Positions 16,765-25,323 are shown, counted from the stretch's first letter. The stretch: 64,000 nucleotides of DNA from Rhodococcus sp. KBS0724 (GCF_005938745.2 NZ_VCBX02000001.1:124001-188000); one strand, 5' to 3'. Notes: generated by a model from the letters alone, not told the origin. Program-made: numbers and translations.

Positions 16765-16797
16765 GTGCTCATCCCTGCAATTGGCGGGGATGAGCAC
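16765..16797. terminator. Bidirectional hairpin terminator
   Basis: GTGCTCATCCC and GGGATGAGCAC form an 11-bp stem around an 11-nt loop. It sits between the converging binding-protein gene (true end 16758) and the SHOCT gene (end 16806), so it can serve both. Confidence 0.75.
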
Positions 16798-16805
16798 GAT
16801 GTCGC

Positions 16806-17096
16806 TCAGTTCCCGAGAATCCGGGCCTTCTGGGAGTCGAACTCGGCGTCGGTGAGAACGCCGGCAGCTTTGAGCTCACCGAGTTTGGTGAGCTGTTCGA
16901 TCTTCGCGTCCATCGACGGCGCGGGTGCAGTCTGGGGCGGCAGTGGCGGTAGATCCGGAATCGGCGGAGCAGCTTGTGCTGCCTGTGCCGCCTTGGCCTG
17001 GTCTTCGGCGGCCCAGCGAGTTCGCTGGCGGCGCTGAACATTTCCGTGGATGGAGCTCGCGACAGCTACGCGGCTGGCCCGCCTCAAGAAGCTCAT
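16806..17096 (-). CDS. Small SHOCT-domain protein
   Basis: 96 residues from ATG 17096; the frame extends to 17186 but the ATGA overlap with the upstream gene fixes the start. A basic N-terminus is followed by an Ala/Gln helix, a proline-rich linker (PPIPDLPPLPPQ) and a C-terminal SHOCT module (KIEQLTKLGELKAAGVLTDAEFDSQKARILGN, residues about 64-96). SHOCT is a short oligomerisation/tethering motif. It is translationally coupled to the DUF6325 gene; such pairs recur in actinobacteria but have no defined role. Confidence 0.85.
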   Translation of the reverse strand: MSFLRRASRVAVASSIHGNVQRRQRTRWAAEDQAKAAQAAQAAPPIPDLPPLPPQTAPAPSMDAKIEQLTKLGELKAAGVLTDAEFDSQKARILGN

Positions 17097-17530
17097 TCGT
17101 TGTTCTCCGTCTCGTTCAATGCTGATTCCAGCTCGTCGAGTGAAATGTGACCTTTGGTGATTACTCGGGCACCGCTGCGAACCCATGCATCCAGAACGGG
17201 GAGCACAGCTAGCTCCTCGTAGACGAGAACCGCTGCAACACTTCCGGCCGCGATATCCTCGCCCACGGCAGCGATGTCGCCGGCGTCGAGCAGGCCGGAT
17301 GCGGCACCGTCGAACTGGGACAGATCAAAATCTGCGAGGTCGAATGTGGATGCCGGAACCACGCGCAGCGAGTTGTCCGCAGCTTTGACAACAAACTCGA
17401 GATCGAGAATGCGGATGGTTCCGTTGTCGACGGTCTCGAGCAACTGCTCGAAACCATCGGCAGTTACTGTGCCGTCGGGGAACTCGACGGCAACATATTC
17501 GATAGGACCGAACTGGTCTTGACTGGCCAT
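17093..17530 (-). CDS. DUF6325 family protein
   Basis: 145 residues from ATG 17530 (MASQDQFGPIEYVAVEFP). The frame reaches 17590, but the shorter start matches the family opening. It alternates strands and helices (YVAVEFPDGTVTADGFEQLLETVDNGTIRILDLEFVVKAADNSLRVV) and ends with an acidic tail. A hydrophobic central part (AAGSVAAVLVYEELAVLPVLDAWVRSGARVI) resembles the Gly/Ala-rich core of DUF1269-like proteins. No enzyme motif is visible. It heads a two-gene unit with the SHOCT protein. Confidence 0.75.
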   Translation of the reverse strand: MASQDQFGPIEYVAVEFPDGTVTADGFEQLLETVDNGTIRILDLEFVVKAADNSLRVVPASTFDLADFDLSQFDGAASGLLDAGDIAAVGEDIAAGSVAAVLVYEELAVLPVLDAWVRSGARVITKGHISLDELESALNETENNE

Positions 17531-17612
17531 CAGGTCTCTTGTTCCTTCTTCGAGGCCGGTGTTCCGGCCTGGTGAAATGATCATCTGCAACGATAGTCCG
17601 ACTGTCTGGTTT

Positions 17613-18827
17613 CTACGCTTTCACGGTTTCGTCAGTGCCGCGGTAGACGATCATCTCGCGCTGCAACGCGCGCCGGAACCGTGGCTGCTCGGCGAGCAGC
17701 ACCGCCAGTACCGTCAGGAGTAACCACGTCGCGGCGGCACTCGCAACCAGCATGAGCACCGGAATCCACGGCCCGCCCATCTGCTCGAGGAGCGTCGTCT
17801 TGGCCCAAACGCGCCAGTACAGCATGAGATTGACGACCAATCCGACACCGTACGAGATGGCGAAGGAGAGCATGAAGGGTTTCCACGTACCGTCGTAGCG
17901 ACGTTGGAGAATCGGTTCGGCGCGCAACGGCAAGCTCACCGACATGACGTTGGCGACTCCGAGCCACAGCAGGATCATCGTCAGAACCTGGCCGCAGGCT
18001 TTCAGCAATTCGGTGCTGTCTCCGGCTCGCCATGACAGAACGACGCTGAGAACGAAGCCGGCGGCACCGACGAGGATCAGCATCACGATGTTCTTGGCGA
18101 CCAGCACGTGCCACAGGCGGGTGCCGCCGGACAGTGCGGCGCGCACTCGGCCGGCGTCGAAGCTCAGAGCATTGGTGCAGACAACACTGCCGATGACGCC
18201 CGACAGGGCATACAGAGCCAGGTAGGGCAGGCGGTCTTCCTTGCTGTCCCACTGGAAGAATCGGATGAACGCGAGGTACGCGAACCCGAGCCCGAGGCTC
18301 AATCCCAGGCGGAACGCAATGGATCGAGGTTTCCCGTTGAATACGTGTCGGAATTCCTCGCGAATACGGCTGCTGAGATCCTGCAGATGCCGCACCGCGG
18401 GGTTTCCGGCTGCGAGCGGAACGTAGCCGCGGATGGCGGCGGCAACGTCGTCGCTGTCGCCGGCATCGAGTGCGGCGACACGAGCTTCGAGAACTGCGAG
18501 ATGCGCTGCTTCGAGCGCAATCCGGGCAGTGGTGACCGCCGCTACCGCATCGGCTTCGGCTTGAGCTGCAGCGCCGATGCTGGCGTCGGCGGGTAGCGGT
18601 GGCTGAAGGCGGGTGATCAGTTCGAGTTGGCGGGCCATGTGCGGTGACGGCGAGAGTCCGCTGTACGTCGGTTGGCTCAGCGCCGCTCGATCCTTGTCCA
18701 ACAAATTCCGGGCAGCGATCGCCGCCTTCTCGACCGCCGTTCGGCTTTGCCATCGGACCGAACGCACCTCGGTTTCGGCTGCCAGGGCGCGCGACGCCAC
18801 TTCGGTCAGATCTTCGACCGCGGTCAA
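17613..18827 (-). CDS. Membrane protein with N-terminal coiled coil, unknown function
   Basis: 404 residues from TTG 18827, with GGAGTG just upstream. Residues 1-150 are an Ala-rich helical, probably coiled-coil domain. About six membrane segments follow (near residues 168-186, 202-218, 240-265, 278-296, 322-340, 353-380), with a short basic C-terminus. I do not recognise a family. The 15-bp tandem repeat at 18844-18873 lies directly upstream. Its right neighbour is divergent (DinB), so it is probably a single-gene unit. Confidence 0.7.
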   Translation of the reverse strand: MTAVEDLTEVASRALAAETEVRSVRWQSRTAVEKAAIAARNLLDKDRAALSQPTYSGLSPSPHMARQLELITRLQPPLPADASIGAAAQAEADAVAAVTTARIALEAAHLAVLEARVAALDAGDSDDVAAAIRGYVPLAAGNPAVRHLQDLSSRIREEFRHVFNGKPRSIAFRLGLSLGLGFAYLAFIRFFQWDSKEDRLPYLALYALSGVIGSVVCTNALSFDAGRVRAALSGGTRLWHVLVAKNIVMLILVGAAGFVLSVVLSWRAGDSTELLKACGQVLTMILLWLGVANVMSVSLPLRAEPILQRRYDGTWKPFMLSFAISYGVGLVVNLMLYWRVWAKTTLLEQMGGPWIPVLMLVASAAATWLLLTVLAVLLAEQPRFRRALQREMIVYRGTDETVKA

Positions 18828-18843
18828 CTGCTCACTCCACTCG

Positions 18844-18873
18844 GTAGTTGATGTAGGGGTAGTTGATATAGGG
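18844..18873. repeat. 15-bp tandem direct repeat in a divergent promoter region
   Basis: GTAGTTGATGTAGGG is followed immediately by GTAGTTGATATAGGG (one difference). It lies 17 nt upstream of the TTG start at 18827 and 63 nt before the DinB ATG. It could be a regulator-binding tandem or a chance micro-duplication. Confidence 0.6.
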
Positions 18874-18935
18874 GAAATCAGCTCTCCTGCTCACTATCTC
18901 ACGGGAGAGCGGGTGTCGGTGCAACACTGACAGGC

Positions 18936-19523
18936 ATGACAAGTGCGCACGACAAGAACGATCTGCAGCGCTACCTTCAGTCGGCTCGGGACGCCTTGCT
19001 CTGGAAGCTCGAAGGACTGTCGGAGTACAATATCCGGCGGCCGATGACGCCCACCGGCACCAACCTGCTGGGATTGGTCAAGCACATGATCGGCGTAGAA
19101 CTCGGGTACTTCGGCCCGGTGTTCGGACGCCGGGTGCCTGACCTGCCGCAGTGGTTGCGTTCGGACGAGCCCAATGTCGATATGTGGGCCCGCGCAGACG
19201 AATCCAGGGATTACATACTCGAAACGTATCGTCGCACGTGGGCATTTTCGGATGCCACGATCAGTGATCTCGATTTGGATGCCCCGGGTGAGGTGAAGAC
19301 GTGGCCGCCGGAGCGTCGCGAGGTCACCTTGCACCAGGTACTCGTGCACGTCGTCACGGAAATTCACCGTCATGTCGGCCACGCCGACATCGTGCGCGAA
19401 ATGATCGACGGTGCTGCAGGTCTGCGATCCGACAACGCCAACGTGGCACCGGGTGATCAGGCGTGGTGGGCCGGGTATCGAGACCGCCTCGAGGAGGCAG
19501 CTCGCAGCGCCGACCACGCCTGA
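18936..19523 (+). CDS. DinB-family protein (DUF664 type)
   Basis: 195 residues from ATG 18936. A four-helix bundle with the usual metal-site histidines: LLGLVKHMIGVELGYFG in helix 2 and HQVLVHVVTEIHRHVGHADIVREMI in helix 4. The opening DLQRYLQSARDALLWKLEGLSEYNIRRPMTPTGTNLLG is typical of actinobacterial DUF664 proteins. Some relatives are mycothiol- or bacillithiol-dependent S-transferases; no substrate can be assigned here. The neighbours give no further clue. Confidence 0.88.
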   Translation: MTSAHDKNDLQRYLQSARDALLWKLEGLSEYNIRRPMTPTGTNLLGLVKHMIGVELGYFGPVFGRRVPDLPQWLRSDEPNVDMWARADESRDYILETYRRTWAFSDATISDLDLDAPGEVKTWPPERREVTLHQVLVHVVTEIHRHVGHADIVREMIDGAAGLRSDNANVAPGDQAWWAGYRDRLEEAARSADHA

Positions 19524-19530
19524 CCCGTTG

Positions 19531-21093
19531 CTACTCGAGAACCGCGGCGGCGCCGATCACGACAACCACGATCACGAAGTTGATCAACAACAGTGGCCAC
19601 ACGAAGCGCAGGAACTTGTCGTAGCCGACTTTTGCCATCGCGAGTCCACCGACAACGACGACGTTGGTGGGTGCAACCATCAGCATCAGGCCGTGGCCCA
19701 TCTGGAAGGCCGTGATCACCAAAGATCTACTGACCCCGGCAAAATCGCCCAGTGGTGCCAACAACGGCATCGCGAGGGTGGCGTGTCCGGAGCTGGACGG
19801 AATCAGGAATGCCAGCGGAATGTTGACGAGCATCACGAGGATCGCGAACACACCCGCGGACGCGCCGGAGACCAACTGCTCCATCGCATTGAGGATGGTG
19901 TCGAGGGTTTCGGTGTTGGTCATGATGACGGAGACGCCGCGAGCGAGCAGGATGACAATGGCGGGCCCGACCATGTCGCCGGCGCCACGGGTGATCAGTG
20001 AGACGGTCTTCTTCTCACCCATCTTGGCGACGATGCCGACGAGGACGGCCGCGAGGATGAACAGCATCGCCAGTTGCGGGAACCACCAGTTCAATTCGAA
20101 CCAGTATGGCTCGGTGGCGGTGACGTGGTACGCGTCGTACTCGGCGGGTCCGGTGGTACCGCCGAAGATGCTCGACCACGGGATAACGGAGAAGATCATC
20201 AAACCGAAGGTGAGTCCGGTGATGACGAGGACCAGTTTCTGAATTCCGGTCAGCTTGCTGTCGATGTCGACCGGTGGCGGCGCTTCCTCTTCGTCCTCGT
20301 CGTCGATGTCGAATCCGACGAGCGAGGTGGCCGGGTCCTTCTTCACCTTGGCGGCGTAGCGGAGTACGAATACCACTGCCACTGCGGTCAATACGATCCA
20401 CAGGATCACGCGCAGGACGATGCCGTCGCCGATGGAGACGCCGGCTTCACCTGACGCGACGCCGATCGAGAACGGGTTGACCGTCGACGCCATGTTGCCG
20501 ACGAGTGCGCCGAGGATGATCATCGTCGCCGCGACCATGCGGTCGTAACCGAGAGCCGTCATCAGGGGGATGAGGAGTGCGTAGAAGCCGAACGTCTCGA
20601 CCGAGAAGCCCATGGTCGAACCGAGCAGTGAGAACAGCACCATGATGACGGTGATGAGCAGCCAGCCCTTGTCGCTGAGCTTGGTGGCTAGTTGTGAGAC
20701 AGCGGTTTCGAGGCTGCGGGTGGCGAAGCTGACGGAGATGAATGCGCCGAGAGCCATGATGAACAGCACCACACCGACGGAACCGAAGAGCCGTCCGATG
20801 TTGTCGGTGTCGACAAATCCGGTGAGCGAATCCTGGACGCCGTAGAGACCGTTGACAGGGGAGAGAATCAGCTGCTGAATTCGTTCCCAGAACGTCAGCG
20901 GGGAAGTGACGGTTTCGAAGCTACCGGGGACGGGCGACCCGTCGACGTCGACACCGAAGCGTCCGGCCGGAATGAACAGTGCGGCAACCCATACCAGTAC
21001 CGTGACGATGGCAAGCATCGTGACGGCGCCGGGAAACTCGAACTTCTTCTTCGCCGGGGTTTGCGCGGCGCCTTCTTCGGTCTTGGTGCTCAT
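19531..21093 (-). CDS. YfcC-family carrier (DcuC/AbgT-like membrane transporter)
   Basis: 520 residues from ATG 21093 (MSTKTEEGAAQTPAKKKFEFPGAV); the frame extends to 21318 within the peptidase gene, but the ATGA overlap fixes the start. About twelve membrane helices with an acidic loop (DIDDEDEEEAPPP) in the middle. The signature region near the C-terminus, PSSSGHATLAMPLLAPLGDF followed by MGHGLMLMVAPTNVVVVGGLAMAKV, is that of the YfcC family. These carriers are thought to take up amino acids, peptides or dicarboxylates. Coupling to an M20 dipeptidase suggests import of a peptide or N-acyl amino acid that the peptidase then cleaves (inference). Confidence 0.88.
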   Translation of the reverse strand: MSTKTEEGAAQTPAKKKFEFPGAVTMLAIVTVLVWVAALFIPAGRFGVDVDGSPVPGSFETVTSPLTFWERIQQLILSPVNGLYGVQDSLTGFVDTDNIGRLFGSVGVVLFIMALGAFISVSFATRSLETAVSQLATKLSDKGWLLITVIMVLFSLLGSTMGFSVETFGFYALLIPLMTALGYDRMVAATMIILGALVGNMASTVNPFSIGVASGEAGVSIGDGIVLRVILWIVLTAVAVVFVLRYAAKVKKDPATSLVGFDIDDEDEEEAPPPVDIDSKLTGIQKLVLVITGLTFGLMIFSVIPWSSIFGGTTGPAEYDAYHVTATEPYWFELNWWFPQLAMLFILAAVLVGIVAKMGEKKTVSLITRGAGDMVGPAIVILLARGVSVIMTNTETLDTILNAMEQLVSGASAGVFAILVMLVNIPLAFLIPSSSGHATLAMPLLAPLGDFAGVSRSLVITAFQMGHGLMLMVAPTNVVVVGGLAMAKVGYDKFLRFVWPLLLINFVIVVVVIGAAAVLE

Positions 21094-22466
21094 TTCTTTC
21101 CTTCGAATGTGCGGGCGTACTCCTGAAAGAACAGAGCTTTGGCGACAACGGCTTTTTCGAATTCGTCGAGAAGCACACGCTCGTTGGGGCCGTGAATGTT
21201 TGCGTACCCGTCTGTTGCGCCGAAGAGCAGTTTCTCGGCGGTGGGCACGGCCGTGTCGAGAGCCATCACGATCGGGATGGAACCGCCGCCGGCCATCTGA
21301 CCGGCTTCGCCGTCCCATGACTGTGAGAGCGCGAACATGGCGGCGTCGAATGCGGGGCCACCCTGTTCTGCGGCAAAGCCGTCCCCGGTTTCACCGGCTT
21401 TGACGTCGAGTTCGAGGCCGAACGGGCGTAGTGCCTGCAGGTGCCGGACCAGTGCTGCCTGCGCTTCGGATGCAGGCTGACGAGGATGCACGCGCAGGTT
21501 GATCACGGCGCGTGCGGTGCTCGCGACGGCGTTGACTGCGCCGTCGACGGGCGGTGCGTCGATTCCGGTGACGGTGATTGCGGGCCCGGACCAGATCCGT
21601 TCACCGATGCCGCCGGTGCCGAGGAGGGGGAGTCCGTCGCGTACTTCGGCGAGGGTGCGGAATTCTTCCTCGGTGTAGCTGCTTCCGGTCCATTCCTCGC
21701 GCAGCAGGCCGTCGACGGCGACGTCACCGTTGTCGTCATGCAGCGATGCCAGGGCGCGGATGAGCGCGAGGCGGGCGTCGGGAGCGGCGCCGCCGTAGAG
21801 GCCGTTGTGTTTGTCGGCTCCGAGAGTGGTCAGTTCCACGATCACCTGGGCGGATCCGCGCAGTGCGACGGTCAGGGTGGGTGAGCCGGGGCGAACACTT
21901 CCCACATCGGCGATCACCATGGCGTCTGACTGGAAGAGTTCCGGGGCTTCGGGAGGATAGTTGTCGAAGGGGCTGCCGAATTCTTCCTGACCTTCGATGA
22001 CGAGTTTGACTGTCACCGGCGGTTTTCCGTCGAAGACGCGAAGGGCGCCGATCATGCCGATTACGTTTGCCTTGGAATCCGCCGTGCCGCGGCCGTAGAG
22101 CGCGCCGTCGCGTTCGGTGGGCTCGAAGGGCGGTGTGTCCCACAGCTCGAGGTCTTCGGCGGGAACGACGTCGTAGTGCGAGTACATGAGAACCGTGGGC
22201 GCCCCAACCGGTCCGGGAATGGTCGCCAGGATCACCGGGGCTGTCTTCCCCGGAATCTCGAGTCGATCGATCTGGGTGACCCCGGATTTCTCCAAGAGCG
22301 ACACGATGTAGTCGTGAGCTTCGAAGAGCGGTGCTGCGGGGTAGCCGTCGGTTGCGACCGACGGTATCCGTACCAGTTCGATCAGTTCCGAACGAAGCGC
22401 AGGCATCAAATCTGCCGCAGCGTTCTTGATCTGAAGAGGCGTCATCGGCCCAGCGTTTTCGGGCAT
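21090..22466 (-). CDS. M20-family dipeptidase/metallopeptidase
   Basis: 458 residues from ATG 22466, set by a perfect ribosome site AAGGAGAT; the frame runs up to 22517 but lacks one. The metal ligands of M20 enzymes are visible: SHYDVVPA (His97, Asp99), GRGTADSKAN (Asp130), EGQEEFGS (Glu161 base and Glu162) and the dimerisation domain in the middle (RGSAQVIVELTTLGADKHNGLYGG). It is a cytosolic zinc dipeptidase or carboxypeptidase and shares an operon with the YfcC carrier. Confidence 0.92.
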   Translation of the reverse strand: MPENAGPMTPLQIKNAAADLMPALRSELIELVRIPSVATDGYPAAPLFEAHDYIVSLLEKSGVTQIDRLEIPGKTAPVILATIPGPVGAPTVLMYSHYDVVPAEDLELWDTPPFEPTERDGALYGRGTADSKANVIGMIGALRVFDGKPPVTVKLVIEGQEEFGSPFDNYPPEAPELFQSDAMVIADVGSVRPGSPTLTVALRGSAQVIVELTTLGADKHNGLYGGAAPDARLALIRALASLHDDNGDVAVDGLLREEWTGSSYTEEEFRTLAEVRDGLPLLGTGGIGERIWSGPAITVTGIDAPPVDGAVNAVASTARAVINLRVHPRQPASEAQAALVRHLQALRPFGLELDVKAGETGDGFAAEQGGPAFDAAMFALSQSWDGEAGQMAGGGSIPIVMALDTAVPTAEKLLFGATDGYANIHGPNERVLLDEFEKAVVAKALFFQEYARTFEGKK

Positions 22467-23073
22467 CGCTTGATCTCCTTCTGGAGCAAAGTGGACAGCA
22501 GGTGCCGAGCTCTGCAACTTGTGAGCTGAGCACCCTTCAGACCGGTCAGTCCTTAGTCGGAAAGATTACGGTTGTCTGGTTGATTTCGTGTGGTCGGTGT
22601 GGACATTGCGCCCCGAAGGACCCACGCACAGCGCACCTCGGCGCCAGCCCCAGAGGGGCGAATAGTGCGGGTTGAATTGCGCTACTTCGTTCATTCGCGT
22701 GTTAGCCAGCAGGGTCGTGCGTAGTCGATTCGTCTCCGAATGGCTACCTGAGGGCACAGCTATCGAGGTGTAACTGTGCTGATTGTTGAATTTGTGACGA
22801 TTTTTTACGTGGCCGGCGAAAGACTGCTGGACGTCTCCGGACTTGTGGATAAACATGCAGGGTATCGCCTGTTTGTCCAAGTGCCTCGGACAGGGTGTCA
22901 CGTAACAAACCTTTTGGCTGTTTTGCATCTGTATGTACGTTTTCCACCGAATAGTGACGTTTGACAGCAAGCGCACAGCAAGTTTCAATCATCGAACTGT
23001 GTTGGCAATCACGTGGCTAATGCCATGTTGGCCTGCTGGGTGCCCCAACTGTTACGTCTCGAGGAGATCGTCC
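22467..23073. other. 607-bp non-coding divergent region
   Basis: No credible gene: open frames here lack ribosome sites and have non-native composition. It holds the promoters of the M20/YfcC operon (leftward) and of the surface-protein gene (rightward). Visible elements are the palindrome GACCGGTC (22540-22547), about 75 bp before the peptidase start and of a kind often bound by TetR-type repressors; a GCCCC-AGA-GGGGC hairpin near 22645; and a TTGACA (22961-22966) about 110 bp before the surface-protein ATG. A G+C lower than that of the flanking genes is noticeable between 22740 and 23010. I do not recognise a riboswitch. Confidence 0.5.
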
Positions 23074-24549
23074 ATGAACACATCGTCATCAGCCGTAGTG
23101 CGGCGGAAAAAAATCGGGTTGGCATCCGTGTCCGCCGTGTCGACGCTTGCCCTTGTCGGTGGAATTGTCGCCGGATTAGCCGGGCCGGCAACCGCGGCGC
23201 CGGCGTCGGCGGCTTTCACTGCACCGATGTGCGAAGGCACGCAGACATCGGCGGGTTACCCCTTCGCGGACGACATGGTTATCGATCGTGTGCGCCTGGA
23301 TTACTACAACGCCGGAAATGTGGTGCCGTTGTACTACAACAACGACCAGCGGTCACCGGCACCCATTTGTGGTGTGCGAGACGTCGCCGACGCCAGCGGT
23401 CCACAGTCGGAGTGGATGTACTGCACCGACATGAAGGAAGAGACGTGCGATGAAATCTCGCCGGACGGTGAACCCGGATACGCAGAAGACGGGCAGTTCA
23501 ACGCAGTAGGGCCGACGCTTCCGGTCGGCGGCAACGACCGTCTGACTCAGGAACAGGAACTGCTCATCAGTTATCTGATTCAGAATCCCCACCCGTTCAC
23601 CCCGGGTGGTGTCGCTGACGATTCGACGGCTCAGAACAGGGCGAATCGTCAGCTGCTGATCTGGTGCGTCTCGGACAAGGACTATCTGGAGGGAACCGAC
23701 GCCGTAGTCGATTGCGACGCCGATCTCGGCCCCGCTGAGCGGGCTCGGATTCTCGGGATCATGAATGTGACACCCACCCTGAACATCTCGCTCACAGACC
23801 CTGCCAGTGGCACGCTTGCCAGCGGCGGCAAGGCCACATTCACGGTGTCCACCAACATGTACGGAAAGCCGCTCACCGTGAGCGCACCCGCAGGCGCGAC
23901 TCTGGAACTGTGTGAGCCAAGTGCACATGCGAAGCTGACCGGAAACACCCTCGTTGTCAGCGGCGAGGGCAATGATCCCACCAGCGTGGCACTGTGCGTC
24001 ACGTCCTCGGGCACAGGCGAGGTCAAGGTATCCGTCTCCGGCGCACCCAGCTCGTTCGAGAGCATCCACTGGAACAACGCCGGCGCCGAGTGCCAGGTTT
24101 TTGCGACGTTCAATACCGTCACCCCGGCCAGGCTCAAGGGTGATGCGAGCGTGACCTTTGATGCGGCGCCGACCACCACGCCGTCCACGACCGTCCCGAC
24201 GACGACGCCCTCCACGACCGTCCCGACCACGACGCCGTCTACGACCGTTCCGACGACGACCAAGCCCAACGTGACCATTCCCGTTATTCCGATCATTCCG
24301 ATTATCCCGATCATTCCGGTGATCCCCGGAGTGCCGGTTACCCCTGCTCCGACCACGGTTCCGGTAGCCACCCCACGTGTGGTCACGCAGACGACCCCGA
24401 AGGCTCCGACGGGTCAGCGTCCGACGTCCATCGACGGTGGCGCAGCTGACGAGACTGCAGGTCCGCACGCCGGAATTGCGATTGCGGGACTCGGCCTGAT
24501 CGGGCTGGCTGCAGGCGGAGCGATCGCCGTCCGACGCCGCCGCTCGTAA
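23074..24549 (+). CDS. Secreted thioester-domain (TED) surface protein with Thr/Pro stalk
   Basis: 491 residues from ATG 23074 (ribosome site GAGGAGAT). A signal peptide (RRKKIGLASVSAVSTLALVGGIVAGLAGPATAA) is cleaved near residue 42. Residues about 50-215 look like a thioester domain: a Tyr-Cys motif (Cys117 in WMYCTDM) and the Gln motif RQLLIW (Gln193), which in TED adhesins form an internal Cys-Gln bond that reacts covalently with host or surface amines. A beta-rich domain follows (about 235-370), then a TTTPSTTVP stalk, an isoleucine-proline repeat, and a C-terminal membrane helix ending RRRRS. There is no LPxTG before the helix. A sortase gene follows. Confidence 0.8.
   Translation: MNTSSSAVVRRKKIGLASVSAVSTLALVGGIVAGLAGPATAAPASAAFTAPMCEGTQTSAGYPFADDMVIDRVRLDYYNAGNVVPLYYNNDQRSPAPICGVRDVADASGPQSEWMYCTDMKEETCDEISPDGEPGYAEDGQFNAVGPTLPVGGNDRLTQEQELLISYLIQNPHPFTPGGVADDSTAQNRANRQLLIWCVSDKDYLEGTDAVVDCDADLGPAERARILGIMNVTPTLNISLTDPASGTLASGGKATFTVSTNMYGKPLTVSAPAGATLELCEPSAHAKLTGNTLVVSGEGNDPTSVALCVTSSGTGEVKVSVSGAPSSFESIHWNNAGAECQVFATFNTVTPARLKGDASVTFDAAPTTTPSTTVPTTTPSTTVPTTTPSTTVPTTTKPNVTIPVIPIIPIIPIIPVIPGVPVTPAPTTVPVATPRVVTQTTPKAPTGQRPTSIDGGAADETAGPHAGIAIAGLGLIGLAAGGAIAVRRRRS
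24169..24249 (+). repeat. Three 27-bp tandem repeats coding PTTTPSTTV stalk
   Basis: Three in-frame copies of a 27-nt unit (24169-24195, 24196-24222, 24223-24249) with a few synonymous differences, followed by nine-base Ile/Pro repeats at about 24282-24332. This is a cell-wall-spanning stalk; its copy number could vary among strains. Confidence 0.85.
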
Positions 24550-24555
24550 CTCGAT

Positions 24556-24604
24556 CGAGCATCGTCCGGTGCCGACTCTCCCCGTCGGCACCGGACGATG
24601 CTCG
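24556..24604 (+). terminator. Very strong hairpin between surface protein and sortase genes
   Basis: A perfect 21-bp stem with a 7-nt loop (TCTCCCC) starting 7 nt after the surface-protein stop and ending 38 nt before the sortase ATG. The left arm starts CGAGCATCGTCCGG and the right arm ends CCGGACGATGCTCG. No U-run follows. It may terminate or attenuate read-through, or protect the 3-prime end of the surface-protein message. Confidence 0.85.
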
Positions 24605-24642
24605 TTCACGACATTTCACGTTCACACGAAGGAACATCTCTG

Positions 24643-25323
24643 ATGACGTCGATGAATCCGAATCCCGCACCGGACGAGTCCGGCAGCAGCTTCGCGGAAC
24701 CTGCAGGAAGGCGCAAGTCTCGCGTATTTGCCACTGCCGCAATAATTGTGGCAGTGACTGTGGGCCTGTTCATGACATATCTCGGCACTCGGTCGGACGA
24801 GAGTACGGCGATACCGCCGGCGCCGACGGTCGGCCAATCAGCACCGGCGGTCGTCGCTGCTGCGGACGCACACATGGCGCCCGGTATCCTGTCCCTCGAT
24901 CCGCTCGGGGTGCAGGCACCGATCCTCGACGCGAGCGTCATCGACGGAGCCTTGACCCCTCCGGACGACGTCAGCGAGGTCGGGATCTGGTTGGACGGTG
25001 CGCCATTGGATTCGTCGACGGGCACAACACTGATCGCCGGGCACGTGAATCTTGCCGGTCAGGGCAACGGTGCGTTGTTCGACCTCGGGACGGTCGAGCC
25101 TGGGCAGGAGATTCGCACGTCCGATGCCGCCGGCAACAGCACCCGGTGGCGGGTCACCTCGGTGGTGTCGCGTGCGAAGGCAGACGGAATCGAGGAGAGC
25201 GTTCTGGCGGGGCCGGACGGTCCGCGCAAGCTTGCTGTGGTGACGTGTGGTGGCGAACTGGATTTCACAGATGGGGTTGGTAACTACCAGGACAACGTTT
25301 ATCTGTATGCCGACGTGATCTAG
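24643..25323 (+). CDS. Class F-like sortase
   Basis: 226 residues from ATG 24643 (ribosome site GAAGGA). Short cytoplasmic N-terminus, one membrane anchor (residues about 29-47), then an extracellular sortase fold. The catalytic His134 lies in TLIAGHVN and Cys202 in VVTCGG, matching class E/F actinobacterial sortases. The final 24 residues after Cys202 (GGELDFTDGVGNYQDNVYLY...) contain no Arg, although sortases normally have a catalytic Arg there; a Gln (Gln216) may occupy the spot. It directly follows the TED surface protein and is the obvious candidate to anchor it, although that protein lacks a recognisable LPxTG motif. Confidence 0.87.
   Translation: MTSMNPNPAPDESGSSFAEPAGRRKSRVFATAAIIVAVTVGLFMTYLGTRSDESTAIPPAPTVGQSAPAVVAAADAHMAPGILSLDPLGVQAPILDASVIDGALTPPDDVSEVGIWLDGAPLDSSTGTTLIAGHVNLAGQGNGALFDLGTVEPGQEIRTSDAAGNSTRWRVTSVVSRAKADGIEESVLAGPDGPRKLAVVTCGGELDFTDGVGNYQDNVYLYADVI

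Noticed and set aside
22965..22990. A 17-nt segment AAGCGCACAGCAAGTTT also present near 52501
   Set aside because: One match of this length in 64 kb has a sizeable chance expectation, and the contexts differ; not treated as a shared regulatory element.
24169..24340. Tandem repeats considered as a CRISPR array
   Set aside because: Units are contiguous without spacers and code in frame for a Thr/Pro stalk.
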